In this document: piece by piece, positions 42,793 to 53,925 of the stretch | Layout of the letters: the number at the start of each line of letters is the position of its first letter | How positions within the stretch are numbered: position 1 is the first letter of the stretch | NCBI GenBank assembly: GCA_048013815.1 | Contig: CM106585.1 | Coordinates: 4,712,001 to 4,776,000, forward strand | Source: Setoptus koraiensis | Lineage: Eukaryota > Arthropoda | Direction of reading: 5' to 3' | Length of the DNA: 64,000 bases | The notes under the pieces: model-generated | Seen by the model: only the letters and a program-made list of their open reading frames with translations | Databases searched by the model: none | What the model was told of the DNA's origin: nothing | Program-made: the position numbers and the translations under genes

Positions 42793-45132
42793 ATGGCCGC
42801 AACCATATCGCATCCGTTACGTTTGTCAGTATCATCATCAATGGTGACAAAATCAACAGTATTAGCAACAGCAATCACAAGATATATTGCAACTAATTTA
42901 TTACACTCGATTCTGTCAATTGGCGCTATCATTCTACTGGCCAATAGTGTGAGCAACATCCATCGCGACACTGTCAGCTATTCCGGTTTGCATCTACATC
43001 AGCCATCACTAATACCATCATTGGGCTTGCTTATCCCATCAGTGTCGGCTGAAAGCGTCAACCTAGAATATGTTGAGCCACTAGAGGAATCAAACGTATT
43101 TACATCATCATTTTTGGTCCGATTGAACGGAGATGGACACAATCAGGAGACCGTGCACGAGATCGCAAAACGAAACGGATTTGTTAATTTAGGTCCCGTG
43201 GCTAGCTCTAACAATGAGCACCATTTCTATCATAAGGACTTAAAGCCTCGCAATAGGCGTAGTATATACCATACAAAGAAATTAAAGAAAGATCCCCAGA
43301 TACAAACTGTAATTCAACAGCCTGGCTTCAAGCGAGAAAAACGAGGCTTCAAGGCTCTGCCGATAGAGGCGGCACAATTGATCGACACTGATAAGATTGA
43401 CCGACACAACAACAACAAAAACAACAATGCGTCAATGATTAAACTATTAGCTAGCCAAGATCCAACTGATCCATATTTTAAATATCAATGGCCACTGAAA
43501 AATGTTGGCCAAAATGGCGGCAAGCCCCGATTGGATCTCAATGTAAAATCGGCTTGGGCACAGGGCTACACAGGAAAGAATGTTACCACGGCCATTATGG
43601 ACGACGGAGTTGATTATAAACACTTAGATCTGAGAGAGAATTACAACGCAAAAGCCTCTTATGATTTTAGTAGCAATGATCAATATCCGTATCCGCGTTA
43701 CACGGACGATTGGTTCAATAGTCACGGTACCAGATGCGCGGGTGAAGTGGCCTCAAAGCGCGACAATGGCATTTGTGGCGTTGGCGTGGCCTACGATTCT
43801 AAAGTGGCCGGCATACGAATGTTAGATCAACCTTATATGACAGACATTATTGAGGCCAATTCAATGAGCCACGAGCCCAACCTAATCGACATTTATTCGG
43901 CTTCGTGGGGACCCACCGACAACGGAAAAACTGTTGACGGGCCCAGAAATGCTACAATGCGCGCTATAGTCAGAGGAGTTAACGAGGGTCGCAACGGCAA
44001 GGGCAATATCTATGTTTGGGCCTCTGGCGACGGTGGCCAAGACGACGATTGCAATTGTGACGGCTACGCAGCTAGTATGTGGACAATTTCAATTAATTCT
44101 GCCATTAACACTGGCCAGAACGCTCATTATGACGAATCTTGTTCTAGCACACTGGCGTCAACATTCTCCAATGGAGCGAAAGATCCCCACACTGGCGTTG
44201 CTACCACCGATCTCTATGATCGTTGCACCCAAACGCATTCGGGCACATCGGCAGCGGCGCCCGAGGCGGCGGGCGTCTACGCTCTGGCTCTAGAGGCCAA
44301 TCCGGATCTTACCTGGCGTGATATACAACATCTGACCGTGCTGACATCGAAAAGAAACTCTCTCTATGATGGCAAGGGTCGCTTTCACTGGAACATGAAT
44401 GGCGTTGGCCTAGAATACAACCACTTGTTCGGTTACGGAGTGTTGGACGCCGGAGCTATGGTTTCATTGGCGAAAAATTGGAAAACAGTTCCAGCTAGGT
44501 ACCACTGCGACGCGGGCACTCTCAACAAAACCTATGAGATCCCATCAAACAGAACAGCTGTCATGCACATCGATACAACAGCCTGTCAGGGCACCAAAAC
44601 GGAAGTTAACTACATCGAGCATGTTCAGGCTATCATAACATTGAATTCGACGCGACGTGGCGATGTCACATTGTTTTTGACTTCGCCCATGGGCACTAAA
44701 TCGATGATATTGAGTAGAAGACCGAACGACGACGATCATCGTAACGGATTCGTTCGTTGGCCATTCATGACCACGCAAACTTGGGGCGAAAATCCGCGTG
44801 GTAGATGGATCTTAGAGGCTCGATTTAGCTCAGGTGAGCGAGATAACAACAAGAACAAGAAGGATGACGGCAGCAAAAAGTTGAGCAGTGCTGCAACAGC
44901 AGCAAGCAAAACTTTATCATCGTCAGAGAATGAATACAATAACAAATCGTCGGAATTGTCGCCACAACAGCAGCCGACAAAGCAAAAACAGCAACACGGT
45001 ATGATTAAAGAATGGAGATTGATAATACACGGAACAAGTGAACCACCCTACAAGGGTTTGACTATATCTGATAAGAACTCTAAGTTGGCCATTGTTAAGA
45101 AGGCACATGAGGATTCATTGATAAAAAAATAG
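42793..45132 (+). CDS. amon: Neuroendocrine convertase 2 (PC2/amontillado-type), 779 aa
   Basis: A kexin-type subtilase, single exon. A hydrophobic N-terminal segment (about 35-55) acts as signal peptide/anchor; the prodomain ends at FKREKRGFK, a furin-like autocleavage site. Catalytic residues: Asp in TAIMDDGVDY, His in NSHGTRCAGE, Ser in HSGTSAAAPEAAGVYALALE. The oxyanion-hole residue is Asp (ASGDGG) instead of Asn, the hallmark of PC2. The P domain has RRGDV, SPMGTKSMILSRRPNDDD and WPFMTTQTWGE. PC2 cleaves prohormones and neuropeptides in dense-core vesicles with 7B2 as helper. Oddities: an extended N-terminus, and a Lys/Ser/Gln-rich insertion of about 55 residues near the end of the P domain. 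I chose the ATG at 42793; an earlier frame extension has only a non-ATG start. Confidence 0.92.
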   Translation: MAATISHPLRLSVSSSMVTKSTVLATAITRYIATNLLHSILSIGAIILLANSVSNIHRDTVSYSGLHLHQPSLIPSLGLLIPSVSAESVNLEYVEPLEESNVFTSSFLVRLNGDGHNQETVHEIAKRNGFVNLGPVASSNNEHHFYHKDLKPRNRRSIYHTKKLKKDPQIQTVIQQPGFKREKRGFKALPIEAAQLIDTDKIDRHNNNKNNNASMIKLLASQDPTDPYFKYQWPLKNVGQNGGKPRLDLNVKSAWAQGYTGKNVTTAIMDDGVDYKHLDLRENYNAKASYDFSSNDQYPYPRYTDDWFNSHGTRCAGEVASKRDNGICGVGVAYDSKVAGIRMLDQPYMTDIIEANSMSHEPNLIDIYSASWGPTDNGKTVDGPRNATMRAIVRGVNEGRNGKGNIYVWASGDGGQDDDCNCDGYAASMWTISINSAINTGQNAHYDESCSSTLASTFSNGAKDPHTGVATTDLYDRCTQTHSGTSAAAPEAAGVYALALEANPDLTWRDIQHLTVLTSKRNSLYDGKGRFHWNMNGVGLEYNHLFGYGVLDAGAMVSLAKNWKTVPARYHCDAGTLNKTYEIPSNRTAVMHIDTTACQGTKTEVNYIEHVQAIITLNSTRRGDVTLFLTSPMGTKSMILSRRPNDDDHRNGFVRWPFMTTQTWGENPRGRWILEARFSSGERDNNKNKKDDGSKKLSSAATAASKTLSSSENEYNNKSSELSPQQQPTKQKQQHGMIKEWRLIIHGTSEPPYKGLTISDKNSKLAIVKKAHEDSLIKK

Positions 45133-45139
45133 ATCGACA

Positions 45140-46060
45140 ACGACGGGACTGTTTAAGCGTTGTTTCATCAAAAATTACGATGATATAATATGACAGATAA
45201 ACAAACGAACATATTAATGCGAAACAAACAGGTCAACCAAATATGATACACATACAAACACTTACACACATCAAAGACACACACACACTCACACACCACA
45301 CACATACACACACACACACACACTGGTTATACTGATATCTGATACGATAGAATGATAATTAAGATAGACTATAGATGATATTGATTATTAGTGTGAAAAC
45401 TGTCATAAGATACACTTCTTGGAATGCACTATCTATGGCACACATATACAGAACAAAACGGAACAAAAAAGAATGCAACAGCCATTGTTATGATTCATCG
45501 TCTATCCACAATTATACCCAATATCAGCATCTTGCAACATAACAACAACAACCAAAGTGAATTACAACAACAGAAAGCTCTCTCTTCCTCCTTCTCTCTA
45601 CGAATCAACACTATGCTCCTCGATCATTAGATAAACTTGACTCGAATGTCGTAAAACAGACCTCTGCTGCAGTGTAACTAAATCAGTTCTCACTATCCTG
45701 TTTCAATTTTACTATAGACTTTTCATCAAAATTACTAATTTCTAGTTTAACGATCTACCCAAAACATCTTTGGCAAGCGAGGAAACTTCCTCTCTGATAC
45801 ATTTAGAATTGACTTTGAATCAGCAGGGCGTGTACAGCTCAAGCTCGTCAGAATGATTATACTGGTTATTCTTAATTTTAATTCTAGAGATATTCTCCGA
45901 AACGCTGATGATAATTCTTGTTGTACTAAATCAATGTTCGGCCGAAATCGTATAGTTTGAAATATTGCTGTGGTAAATTGTACACTGTACAATTTACATT
46001 TCGATGATGTCGAACAACATTGGCCCCTATCGCCTCGATATGTAGACATTTGTTTGGTTC
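45140..46060. other. 3' flank of PC2 and gene-poor DNA
   Basis: Contains the CA microsatellite and AT-rich sequence. A 100-codon minus-strand frame at 45747-46049 has no recognisable domain. Confidence 0.4.
45258..45324. repeat. (CA)n microsatellite
   Basis: CA tract with TC and TA interruptions, in the likely 3' UTR of the PC2 gene. Confidence 0.9.
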
Positions 46061-46070
46061 ATTTCGTTCA

Positions 46071-46367
46071 TCAAACTCGCTCTTTCCACTTTATCTGCTT
46101 CAAAAGATGAATTACTAACGGAAGCTTTAAGATAGCTTTAAGAGCTACTGGAAATTTCAAAAGTTCTGAAATTAGCCTTTTTAAGTTGAAGGGCACTTCA
46201 ATATTGATGAAGTATTTATCTTCCTTTTGGTTCACTTGTAGTTTAAAATATGCTTCCCCAAGGGGCGACACGTCTAGGATAAATGTGAAAATATCGCCAA
46301 GGCGAATTTCGACTCGTAGATGAGGTGGGAATCGCCCCTGAGTGTCGCGTTTCCGTTGTATTTCCAT
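46071..46367 (-). CDS. Hypothetical 98-aa protein
   Basis: No family recognised. The frame begins with a charged, Arg-rich segment, then alternating beta-type residues (RVEIRLGDIFTFILDV) and a hydrophobic/basic C-terminal third (about 65-98). Composition looks protein-like, but no promoter, intron or repeat copy supports it, and it could be a chance frame or an exon. Confidence 0.22.
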   Translation of the reverse strand: MEIQRKRDTQGRFPPHLRVEIRLGDIFTFILDVSPLGEAYFKLQVNQKEDKYFINIEVPFNLKRLISELLKFPVALKAILKLPLVIHLLKQIKWKERV

Positions 46368-46604
46368 TATGACTATAATAACAATTAGTGATGCTGACTC
46401 GAGGATTGATAATAATGAGATGTGGAATTATTGAAGCTTGCCATATACTGCTATATCGACAAGTAAGTAACTGCAATTATCACCACAAAGCATTTGAAAC
46501 GTTGGCGTATCTGCCCAAAAAAGACTCACACTAATGGTAATAGGCAGTAATAAATGGAACATGTTTGGAGTGTTGGGAATAGGCCAGCCGATAATAGCTT
46601 ACAA

Positions 46605-46770
46605 GTCTACGTTATCAGAGCGTTATCAGAGCGTTATCAGAGGTACGCGCTTAGTTATCAGAGTCACTAGACTAGAATATAGTATAATCACCAGCGATGA
46701 CACCGATGGGCTGCACGAACAAAGACCAACTTTCCAAACAACACTTATCAGTAACTTATCAAGTTGAGCA
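46605..46770. promoter_or_regulatory. Cluster of GATA-type sites (TTATCAGAG repeats)
   Basis: TTATCAGAG occurs four times within about 55 bp, the first three as direct 11-bp repeats, and two more TTATCA words follow near 46745-46760. TTATCA is the reverse of TGATAA, the binding word of GATA factors. It may be an enhancer or just a degenerate minisatellite; about 1.1 kb upstream of the secreted-protein gene at 47873. Confidence 0.35.
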
Positions 46771-46869
46771 AATAAACACTTCAACATCGGCATCTGAGAG
46801 TATGCAGGGTGACCGAGTAAAGTAATGAGAATCGTCAATTGAAAATCTTGCATTAAGAACAACAATTAC

Positions 46870-47860
46870 TCGTTTGTCTTCATTGATCGATCTAATGTTA
46901 CAAGTTTCATATGGGTGCCATAAGTCACACTCGTAGCGAGAACACCTCGCTCGGCAGCACTACACTAACATACTGATCAGGGGATTATTTTTGTTTCGAT
47001 CCGGATCCAGAATTGGATAACCATGGGTCCAAACATCCATCGCATCGCCAGTTTGTAAGACAAACGATGTCTAGCAATGGCGGATTTTGTTCGTGATTAA
47101 TTAATCTCTGATTATTATAACGAAAATTACTTCAACCTTCAAAGGCATGGAACAATAACTAAATTCTCCTAAATCTCCGAAAAATATAAAGAAAAAAAGA
47201 GACCTAGCTGATAGAGAAAAAAGTGTGACCGATTCCGTGACATCTCCCCTCAAAAGTGTAACGATATCCGTTCGCAACCTCTCTACTATCTGATAGAGCA
47301 CGACGAACAACACGAAAAGCTGCTCAAAAGGCACATTTCTGAACCTGGCTCCAAAACTTCCGGCTAGTCATCGAGCCATCTGAGGCGAAGGAAAATATAA
47401 GATCTAGTCTGAATCAAGCTGATCAACCAATTCTCATTGTGTATGTATTAGTGTGGAAAATCAATAATATGTCTCCTTGTAAACGGTTGAACGAATATTT
47501 ATTTTCTTGCTATTGCATACATCGTCTCTATACAATCACATGTATTATTGCGAGAACATTCTGGAAATGATGACATTTATCAGCAGGATGCACTCGTGAT
47601 TACACGAATATTTCTGACTGCTTGATTGGGATGAATCTAGTGCTTTCGACATTTAGACATGTCTAAAAATAGTTTGACCGACAAAATTATGCCGTCGTGG
47701 TGATCATCACAATCGATCGTGCTCAAATAAATCTGTGTATTTGCGACAACATTCGGCAAATTGTCTCTTCAGCTAGTTGTAGCAAGTCGCGCTGCATTCT
47801 GTACCTAGTGAATACAAGCGCAAGATATTTTCTTGGCAGGTACTAGGCATACATTTTAGA
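46870..47860. other. Intergenic, no gene seen
   Basis: Upstream of the 405-aa secreted-protein gene. No recognisable frame or repeat. Confidence 0.5.
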
Positions 47861-47872
47861 AATCTATCAATC

Positions 47873-49090
47873 ATGATTGGTCTCAATAAGATCATTCAGT
47901 CGCTGGTATTGGCTATCCAAGTGATGGAGGTAATTGGAGCCACAGAAAAATGCCTCGAAGAATGTATCATGATGATCACAAGAACCGATTCGTTGAAAGA
48001 GTTTGTAAGTGTGTCGGTGCCGATATTTCTCAATTTTCGTCAGGTAATAGGCGAAAGAGACATGGCAGCTTGCTTGAACAGTCGCAATGATCCAACAATA
48101 GATGTCAACAATCTAAAATATGCCATAGAGCTCGCCGGGACGGCTGACGTTTGTAATTTTGATTATACAACAAAACAGTTGTGCTATTATCATGATGCCA
48201 AAATGGCTGATTATCCAGAGCATCGTCTTAGGAGAATTTTCAAGCATTTTGTCAAGAAAGTTATTAAGAAATGTCTGCAAGTTTTGCCAGATAAAATTCT
48301 CGAAGCAGAACAAGCTAAAGATTTCACGCATAGCCTAGCTAGTGTCAAAGATCTAATTGCTAAAACAAAATCTATTGGTTGGAACGATGATCAAAAGAAG
48401 TCATTGTATGAGCTTGCCAATTATAATATAGAAACGCTGTTGTTGTCCGACGAGATTATGAGCGTTGAATATAGAAAGATACCCACAATTACTAGAGCCT
48501 ATTCTGGCAACGCTTTGACATCGTTGATTAGACTTCGAATAGCTTGTGTAAATTTGTACAAGTATCACCGCGATCCCATTCATAGTATTTATTATTTGGC
48601 ACAACGCGGTTACATAGAACCACTATCCGATTACAATGTCACAGATGATTCCAGAAAAACTCTTAATCATCTTTACCCTTGGCTAGCTGCAGCACAAATG
48701 TGCGAAGTGATGATGCTCATTCAGGTTGCCGTTTTGTTTGATCAAGTTAACGGAACTCAAGAGAAAGCGATTCGTTTTAAAATGTCCACAAAGTTCACGA
48801 GAGATGATGCAGATGAAATCAACTGCAAGCTAGTCAAGTGGCCCAAACTGGACCAGCCCCATAAATACGTCAACCAAACTAAAGTGGTCGAATTGTCTGA
48901 TAGTATAACGGCTGATTTGATTGCACACAAGAGTTTCAAGTTGAAAAGGTGGCTCGAAGTTGTTGGAGTGTCTCAAAAGAAACACTACGCCAAAGAGAAG
49001 AAAAGGATGATTAAATCAATCAGGAATGGCCTTTACAATGAGGAATTCCTACAAAGATTTGTCAACTATGTATACGAGTCCGATCCATAG
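47873..49090 (+). CDS. Secreted protein of unknown family, 405 aa
   Basis: Single-exon frame with a signal peptide (MIGLNKIIQSLVLAIQVMEV, cleavage probably after VIGA near residue 23). The mature part is largely alpha-helical in character, with about eleven cysteines spread mainly over the first third (KCLEEC, ACLN, VCNF, LCYY, KCLQ) and later single ones (ACVN, MCEV, NCKL), suggesting disulfides. There are Lys-rich stretches near the C-terminus and no membrane segment beyond the signal. I recognise no domain. Neighbours are unrelated, so context gives no role; a secreted or vesicular protein is the safe inference. Confidence 0.7.
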   Translation: MIGLNKIIQSLVLAIQVMEVIGATEKCLEECIMMITRTDSLKEFVSVSVPIFLNFRQVIGERDMAACLNSRNDPTIDVNNLKYAIELAGTADVCNFDYTTKQLCYYHDAKMADYPEHRLRRIFKHFVKKVIKKCLQVLPDKILEAEQAKDFTHSLASVKDLIAKTKSIGWNDDQKKSLYELANYNIETLLLSDEIMSVEYRKIPTITRAYSGNALTSLIRLRIACVNLYKYHRDPIHSIYYLAQRGYIEPLSDYNVTDDSRKTLNHLYPWLAAAQMCEVMMLIQVAVLFDQVNGTQEKAIRFKMSTKFTRDDADEINCKLVKWPKLDQPHKYVNQTKVVELSDSITADLIAHKSFKLKRWLEVVGVSQKKHYAKEKKRMIKSIRNGLYNEEFLQRFVNYVYESDP

Positions 49091-49395
49091 GCTATCAAGA
49101 CCTAACGAGAATAGTATCGATGAGAAGGAGTTGCAGCAGTACAGTAAGAAGAGAGATCCTCCAGATTGAGCCCTGACAATTGACTCACCAATTGAATGTT
49201 TGTGTTTTTTCTCATCTACAGCCATCTGCTTTAAAATATTATTTCGAAAGAGCGCCGGTAGTTCTTATGCTCAGAAATGGAAAAGAGTTCCAAGGGCGTT
49301 GCACGGAGGCGAGGTAGGAGGCAAATTGATGGAAAAATTTACGAAAATCTGCCAGTCAAATAATATTAGATTTATTGAGGATGGAGTTATTTGGT

Positions 49396-52213
49396 TCAAA
49401 CAATCGACATTTGTTCGGGTCTCGCTGTGGTCGTTTGTGATAATTTGGGTGGCGCAGCAGTCATGTCCGATTGTTTCCTGGCTTTAAACGGTAACGCCAA
49501 CCGGATCAATCCATCAATAGGATACTCGAAACAAATGTAGGTGACCAGGGCTACTATGAGGCTGTAAATGTAAATGATACAGGTAGTTTCGAACAGTTCA
49601 GGCGGAGGCGATTGAAGTTGTTCGAGTGAAAAGAGCCGAAGAAGCAGTATGAGGACGTGACACAGAAGAATTGAATAGCTCAGTTTAGACAATATATGCC
49701 AGAGTGGTAGTGATAGGAATCTAGCCATTAATGAGTGCTGCTTGTCGGTGATTAGTCTGAGAAGTACAATCGCTTGTAAGAGTGACCAGACCAATCGTTG
49801 CCAAGTGTAAATGAAGAAGAAACGATCTCTTGTGAACACAGTTATTCCATAATTAGCTAGTATTGGATTCCAGTAGTGAAAGGAGGACGTTATTAGTATA
49901 ATAATCGCTGAATTAACAATTGAACCGATATATAAATTGTCGCTCACGAACCATTCGGGCCAGTAGCTTTTCTTCTTGTTTTGTTGGTGCTCGCTAGGCT
50001 GTCTACTGCGGGTGTCGTATAGATACAACTGGTGGCCAAATATGACACTTATGAAAAATGCAAACACTCGCGAAAGAATCGAAGTGTAAGTCAATGAGAG
50101 ATGTTTTATCAGCCTGAATAGGAAAACTATACTCATTGATGACACCTCCTCGTCCGTGATAAAGTCACCGTAAATCGTGCATGCATAATAGCCTATCTGT
50201 AGACTCGACAAGCAGAGAAGTACACACAACAGGTAGGCAAGTCGGTGTTTCCTGATAAAAAATGAAAAGAGTTAGTTGAAATACACATACAGAGATAAGA
50301 CATTAAGAGCTAGCAATCCATTCATCTACTCACCTCACGGTCAGTAGTATGAGGGGCCCTAGAAAAATGGTCGATTGGATATCAACCGAGATCGACCAAG
50401 CTTCAGGTATTGCTGTTTGGAGAAATGCTACCATATTGGAAGTAGTGAGCAAAACCCGAGACCAAGGTTCAACTTTACTGTATGTTAAATGATAGCCTCT
50501 ATGAGAAGTGGCGTAGTCCCAAAGTGGTCCGTGGGAGATGTACTTCATTAGGTATCTGATAAATAACTGACACAGCAAATATAATGGCATCAACCTTAAA
50601 TATCTAGACAAGGTGAACATTGCACAAAATTGGGCCGATCCGAGGAACGACAACGGTTTAATTGTGCCGGATGTTGTTTTCTCTTGCCCTCTTGTCGCTG
50701 CTTTCAATTTCTTCAATGCAAGATACACCATGAGCATTCCCGAAATAACGAACATTGTGTCAATTAACAGATTGGAAGATATGATAAACAAAAATTTGCT
50801 GCTGTCCACTAATTCGCTCGAGGCAAATTCGAATTTATCACGAGCACTCAATATAATATAGAGATAAGAGTGGCCCAATACCACGAAAACAAGCACCATC
50901 GCTTTGATACCTGCCAAAGGATCTAAATTCACGTGATCGCTCCTCCTTTTTGCAAAACCATCCCCATCAGTTTTTTGTTCGTCGCAACGAGAAGCAGAAA
51001 TTATTTTTGGTCTCAATGGTTTCACCAGAAACAGATCGTTTAGCGCTCTCCTCAAACTCAGAGCTTGGACAACGTTGGTGAATTTTGTCCTATTCAGTAT
51101 CCCGTTTGAACGGTTCTTCTTTTTCTTCAAGTTCGAGTGATGCTCGTCTAGGTAGGTGCAAATCAAGAGCAATAGAAACCACATTGCGGCTATGGCAACG
51201 AGAGTTTTCGCTCTCCAATCCATCTGACGCAACGGACTTCTCTCGTCGGGCAAACAATAGGTGTTGTCTAGATACAATTGTTTATTGAAGAACCTGTCTG
51301 GCACATTGACGAGCATAAGTTGTTGAACGAACGCCTTCAATTGCTCGTCTTCATTCAACGACCTAGTGTCGCACGATTCTGGCAAACATAGGCCAAAATG
51401 TATAAATGGCTCGTAATCTGGATTGGCTTTCGGTGCCAATTTCCACTCAGACCAAGCATTTAATTTCGCATTGCCGACACAGTATCTCATTCGGATTTGC
51501 TCACGGTCACCTTGTTTTTCTTCGAGGCGCATTAGGCGAGTGTTCAAACAACTGCTATAGCGCCCAAGGAATGCATTTGTGCCCGTGGAAATCTCTTCAT
51601 TGGATGGACTACCGAAAGTATTGAGATAATTGTTGAACTCGAAAGTGAGTTTGTAACTGTCTCGCGTTTGCTGGTCATTGGAAATATTTTTTGCAAGATC
51701 TTGGTTACTTTGATTACTCTTGCTTTCATTTATATGCTGCGCAATCAATTTGAGGTGTTGATAACATTTTCTTCTGTCGGCTACAGGCAAAGCGCTCGTA
51801 TCTAGCCGATCGTCATCGACGTTTTTACCTTCGCCTGAATTATACTCGAATGTTAGAAGAAAATTCATGGGTATCATGTAGTTGACGTAATAGATTGTGT
51901 CATAGTATTGTCTCTCAATCGATGAGTATTCCACTGATGATTCTTTGGATCCATCAAAGAATACTGAATTGAATTGGTTCAAAAGCATGTCTACTCGATG
52001 AGCTTCTGGATTGTGTTGGTCACCTGTTGCAACATTACTCTGACTGTCGTTTATAATGCGAAACTTTTCTCCTTCAAGTTTTACTGGATCTAATACGGCT
52101 GGCTTGATATCGATGTTTGAGAGTTGCCATAAAATTACATTTTGCACTTGATAGCTCAATATAATTGATGCCATGAAAGCCTGCGAGACAATAGAAGAAA
52201 CGGGTCGCGCCAT
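49396..52213 (-). CDS. NRF-6-like membrane acyltransferase, 2 exons
   Basis: Exon 1 is 52213-50334 and exon 2 is 50251-49396; the intron has GTGAGT and TTTTTTATCAG ends and joins in frame (phase 2), giving about 910 aa. After a hydrophobic start comes the extracellular NRF domain, with conserved YSSCL and FGLCLPESC cysteine motifs (residues about 225-285). Then follow an acyltransferase-3 multi-pass region beginning LDPLAGIKAMVLVFVVLGHS (the family's His near residue 448), LLIDTMFVISGMLMVY and IPEAWSISVDIQ, and further helices in exon 2. The family is named for C. elegans nose-resistant-to-fluoxetine genes, with roles in lipid or yolk transport, and is expanded in arthropods; the exact substrate is unknown. 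The C-terminus is charged and cytosolic-looking. Confidence 0.85.
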
Positions 52214-52684
52214 GGCGATTATTCAAAAAATGAATGCTAAATATTCGTGTAAGTGAACAGCAATCGACTGACAGTTTTTCTTCATTAGGATGACCGAATT
52301 TCGGCCGCCCAAGATGGGTGGATTCATGGATCGGGTGTGGCAGCCTGGTCGGCCATCCAGCCCGCAACACTGTTCACGACCAGCTATAATTGAAAAAAAA
52401 TGATCAAAATCGAAAAGCGCGAGCGACAAGTAAAACGAGTCGTCCAACGACTCTACAGGGATCTAATGAGAGGTAACGCAACGGATTTAAGAGAACTATC
52501 AAATATTTCGCAACCAACCAATGAAGAGAAGTTGCAACTGGTCGCGTTATCAGTAATAGTCAGTCTGCCGCTGATAATGTTTTTTCCCTTAGTATAAAAT
52601 TCGATGAAGTTTTGAGCAAACATTCGTCTCAGAACTCTTAATGACTGTGATTGAGTAAACCTTCTTCATTCGTCATTGATTGTG

Positions 52685-52905
52685 TAATATTATTCACAGT
52701 AACCAATCGTACGTGACATGCAAATAGTATGAGAACGATAAGCGAATATGTTTGTGTCGGCATGAGATGTTGTTTATCGTGCTTGTTTTCCGTCTCCAGA
52801 GCTTGATGGTTGTTGCTTTTGCTTTTTCTGCTTTGCCATTTTTTTTTTGATTCGTTGTCGATGCCATTCCGTCGACCGAGTATCGATCACACATTGCAAC
52901 AAGTG
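52685..52905 (+). repeat. Duplicated 5' region of the reductase gene (copy 1)
   Basis: GTAATATTATTCACAG, GTTTGTGTCGGCAT and TGCCATTCCGTCG words here recur in the same order at about 57148-57375, 60655-60875 and 63255-63480. This is the 5' flank of the HSD17B12-like gene, carried along in the segmental duplications of the array. Confidence 0.75.
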
Positions 52906-52938
52906 CATAGACACGGTATTTACAACAGTTGTGCAAGA

Positions 52939-53925
52939 ATGCAAACTCTTTGGATCATAAATGGGGCCGGATGGTTGATAATCGCTTATTTTTCCCTGTC
53001 CATCATATATCGATTATTGCGTGACTTATGGATATTCAAATTGGGATCCGCACTGGGATATTCCGTCAAATTTGAGCCTCGTGCAAATTCTTGGGCGATC
53101 ATTACCGGTTGCACTGACGGCATCGGTTTGGCTTATGCTAATAAGTTTCACAAGCTTGGCTACAATTTGCTATTGATTAGTCGCAATCAATCAAAATTAG
53201 AAATCGTCAGAGATCAGATGAACGCAAACAATAACAACCAGCAAATTGAGTTACATGCAGCAGACTTCTGTCATCTTAATATCTATGATAACATCGGAGC
53301 TGAAATTAGGAGGATAGTCACACAATACAACGGTCGTATAGATGTTTTAATCAACAATGTGGGCATGTTCTATGATGAACCCGATATCTTTCTCTCACCC
53401 AAAGTGACAAGACACAACGAAATAATGATCAACGTAAACAGTGTTTCATGCTACAAAATGACCTCACTAATATTACCCTATATGCTTGAACAGGGTCACG
53501 GTACAATATTGAACATTTCATCTTTTACTGCGATGTGCCCGAGTCCACTGATATCCATTTATGCTGCCTCAAAATCCTTCGTCGATATGTTTAGTCGCTC
53601 TATAGCTTTAGAGTATTATAGCAAGAATATTATCATACAGTCTGTTGTAGCGGGCTTCGTTGCCACCAAGATGGTTAACTTGAGAAAAACAAATTTATTT
53701 GCACCATCAGCTGAGGAATTTGTGGAATCACATTTGAGAACTGTCGGCCTCGTGACCAGGACGACAGGTTATTGGTCGCACGAGATCATGGCCTACTTTG
53801 TTGAACGTATCATACCGATGGTATTTGGAAATAACATAACACCCACAATTATATACAATCTTGGCAACAGGTACTTCAGACTCCAGAAGCTGAACATAAG
53901 ATCATTTTTTGGGTGGGATTTCTAA
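52939..53925 (+). CDS. HSD17B12-like short-chain dehydrogenase (3-oxoacyl-CoA reductase type), 328 aa
   Basis: A hydrophobic N-terminal anchor (about residues 7-32) precedes a classical SDR fold: the NADPH-binding TGCTDGIGLAYA (about 54-65), DVLINNVG, catalytic Ser in ILNISSFTAMCPS and the Tyr-x3-Lys pair in IYAASKSF (Y208, K212). Length and anchor fit HSD17B12/let-767, the ER enzyme that reduces 3-oxoacyl-CoA in very-long-chain fatty acid elongation and sometimes steroids. I chose ATG 52939 because the same MQTL start is kept in the copy at 63515, where a stop lies just upstream. The usual C-terminal di-lysine ER signal is absent (ends FFGWDF). It heads the duplicated reductase/TCTP array. 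Confidence 0.88.
   Translation: MQTLWIINGAGWLIIAYFSLSIIYRLLRDLWIFKLGSALGYSVKFEPRANSWAIITGCTDGIGLAYANKFHKLGYNLLLISRNQSKLEIVRDQMNANNNNQQIELHAADFCHLNIYDNIGAEIRRIVTQYNGRIDVLINNVGMFYDEPDIFLSPKVTRHNEIMINVNSVSCYKMTSLILPYMLEQGHGTILNISSFTAMCPSPLISIYAASKSFVDMFSRSIALEYYSKNIIIQSVVAGFVATKMVNLRKTNLFAPSAEEFVESHLRTVGLVTRTTGYWSHEIMAYFVERIIPMVFGNNITPTIIYNLGNRYFRLQKLNIRSFFGWDF

Noticed and set aside
49200-49487. 95-codon frame with weak similarity to sequence near 54165-54230 (VIWFK...FVR)
   Set aside because: Similarity is short, the frame overlaps the 3' end of the acyltransferase gene on the other strand, and nothing else supports a gene.
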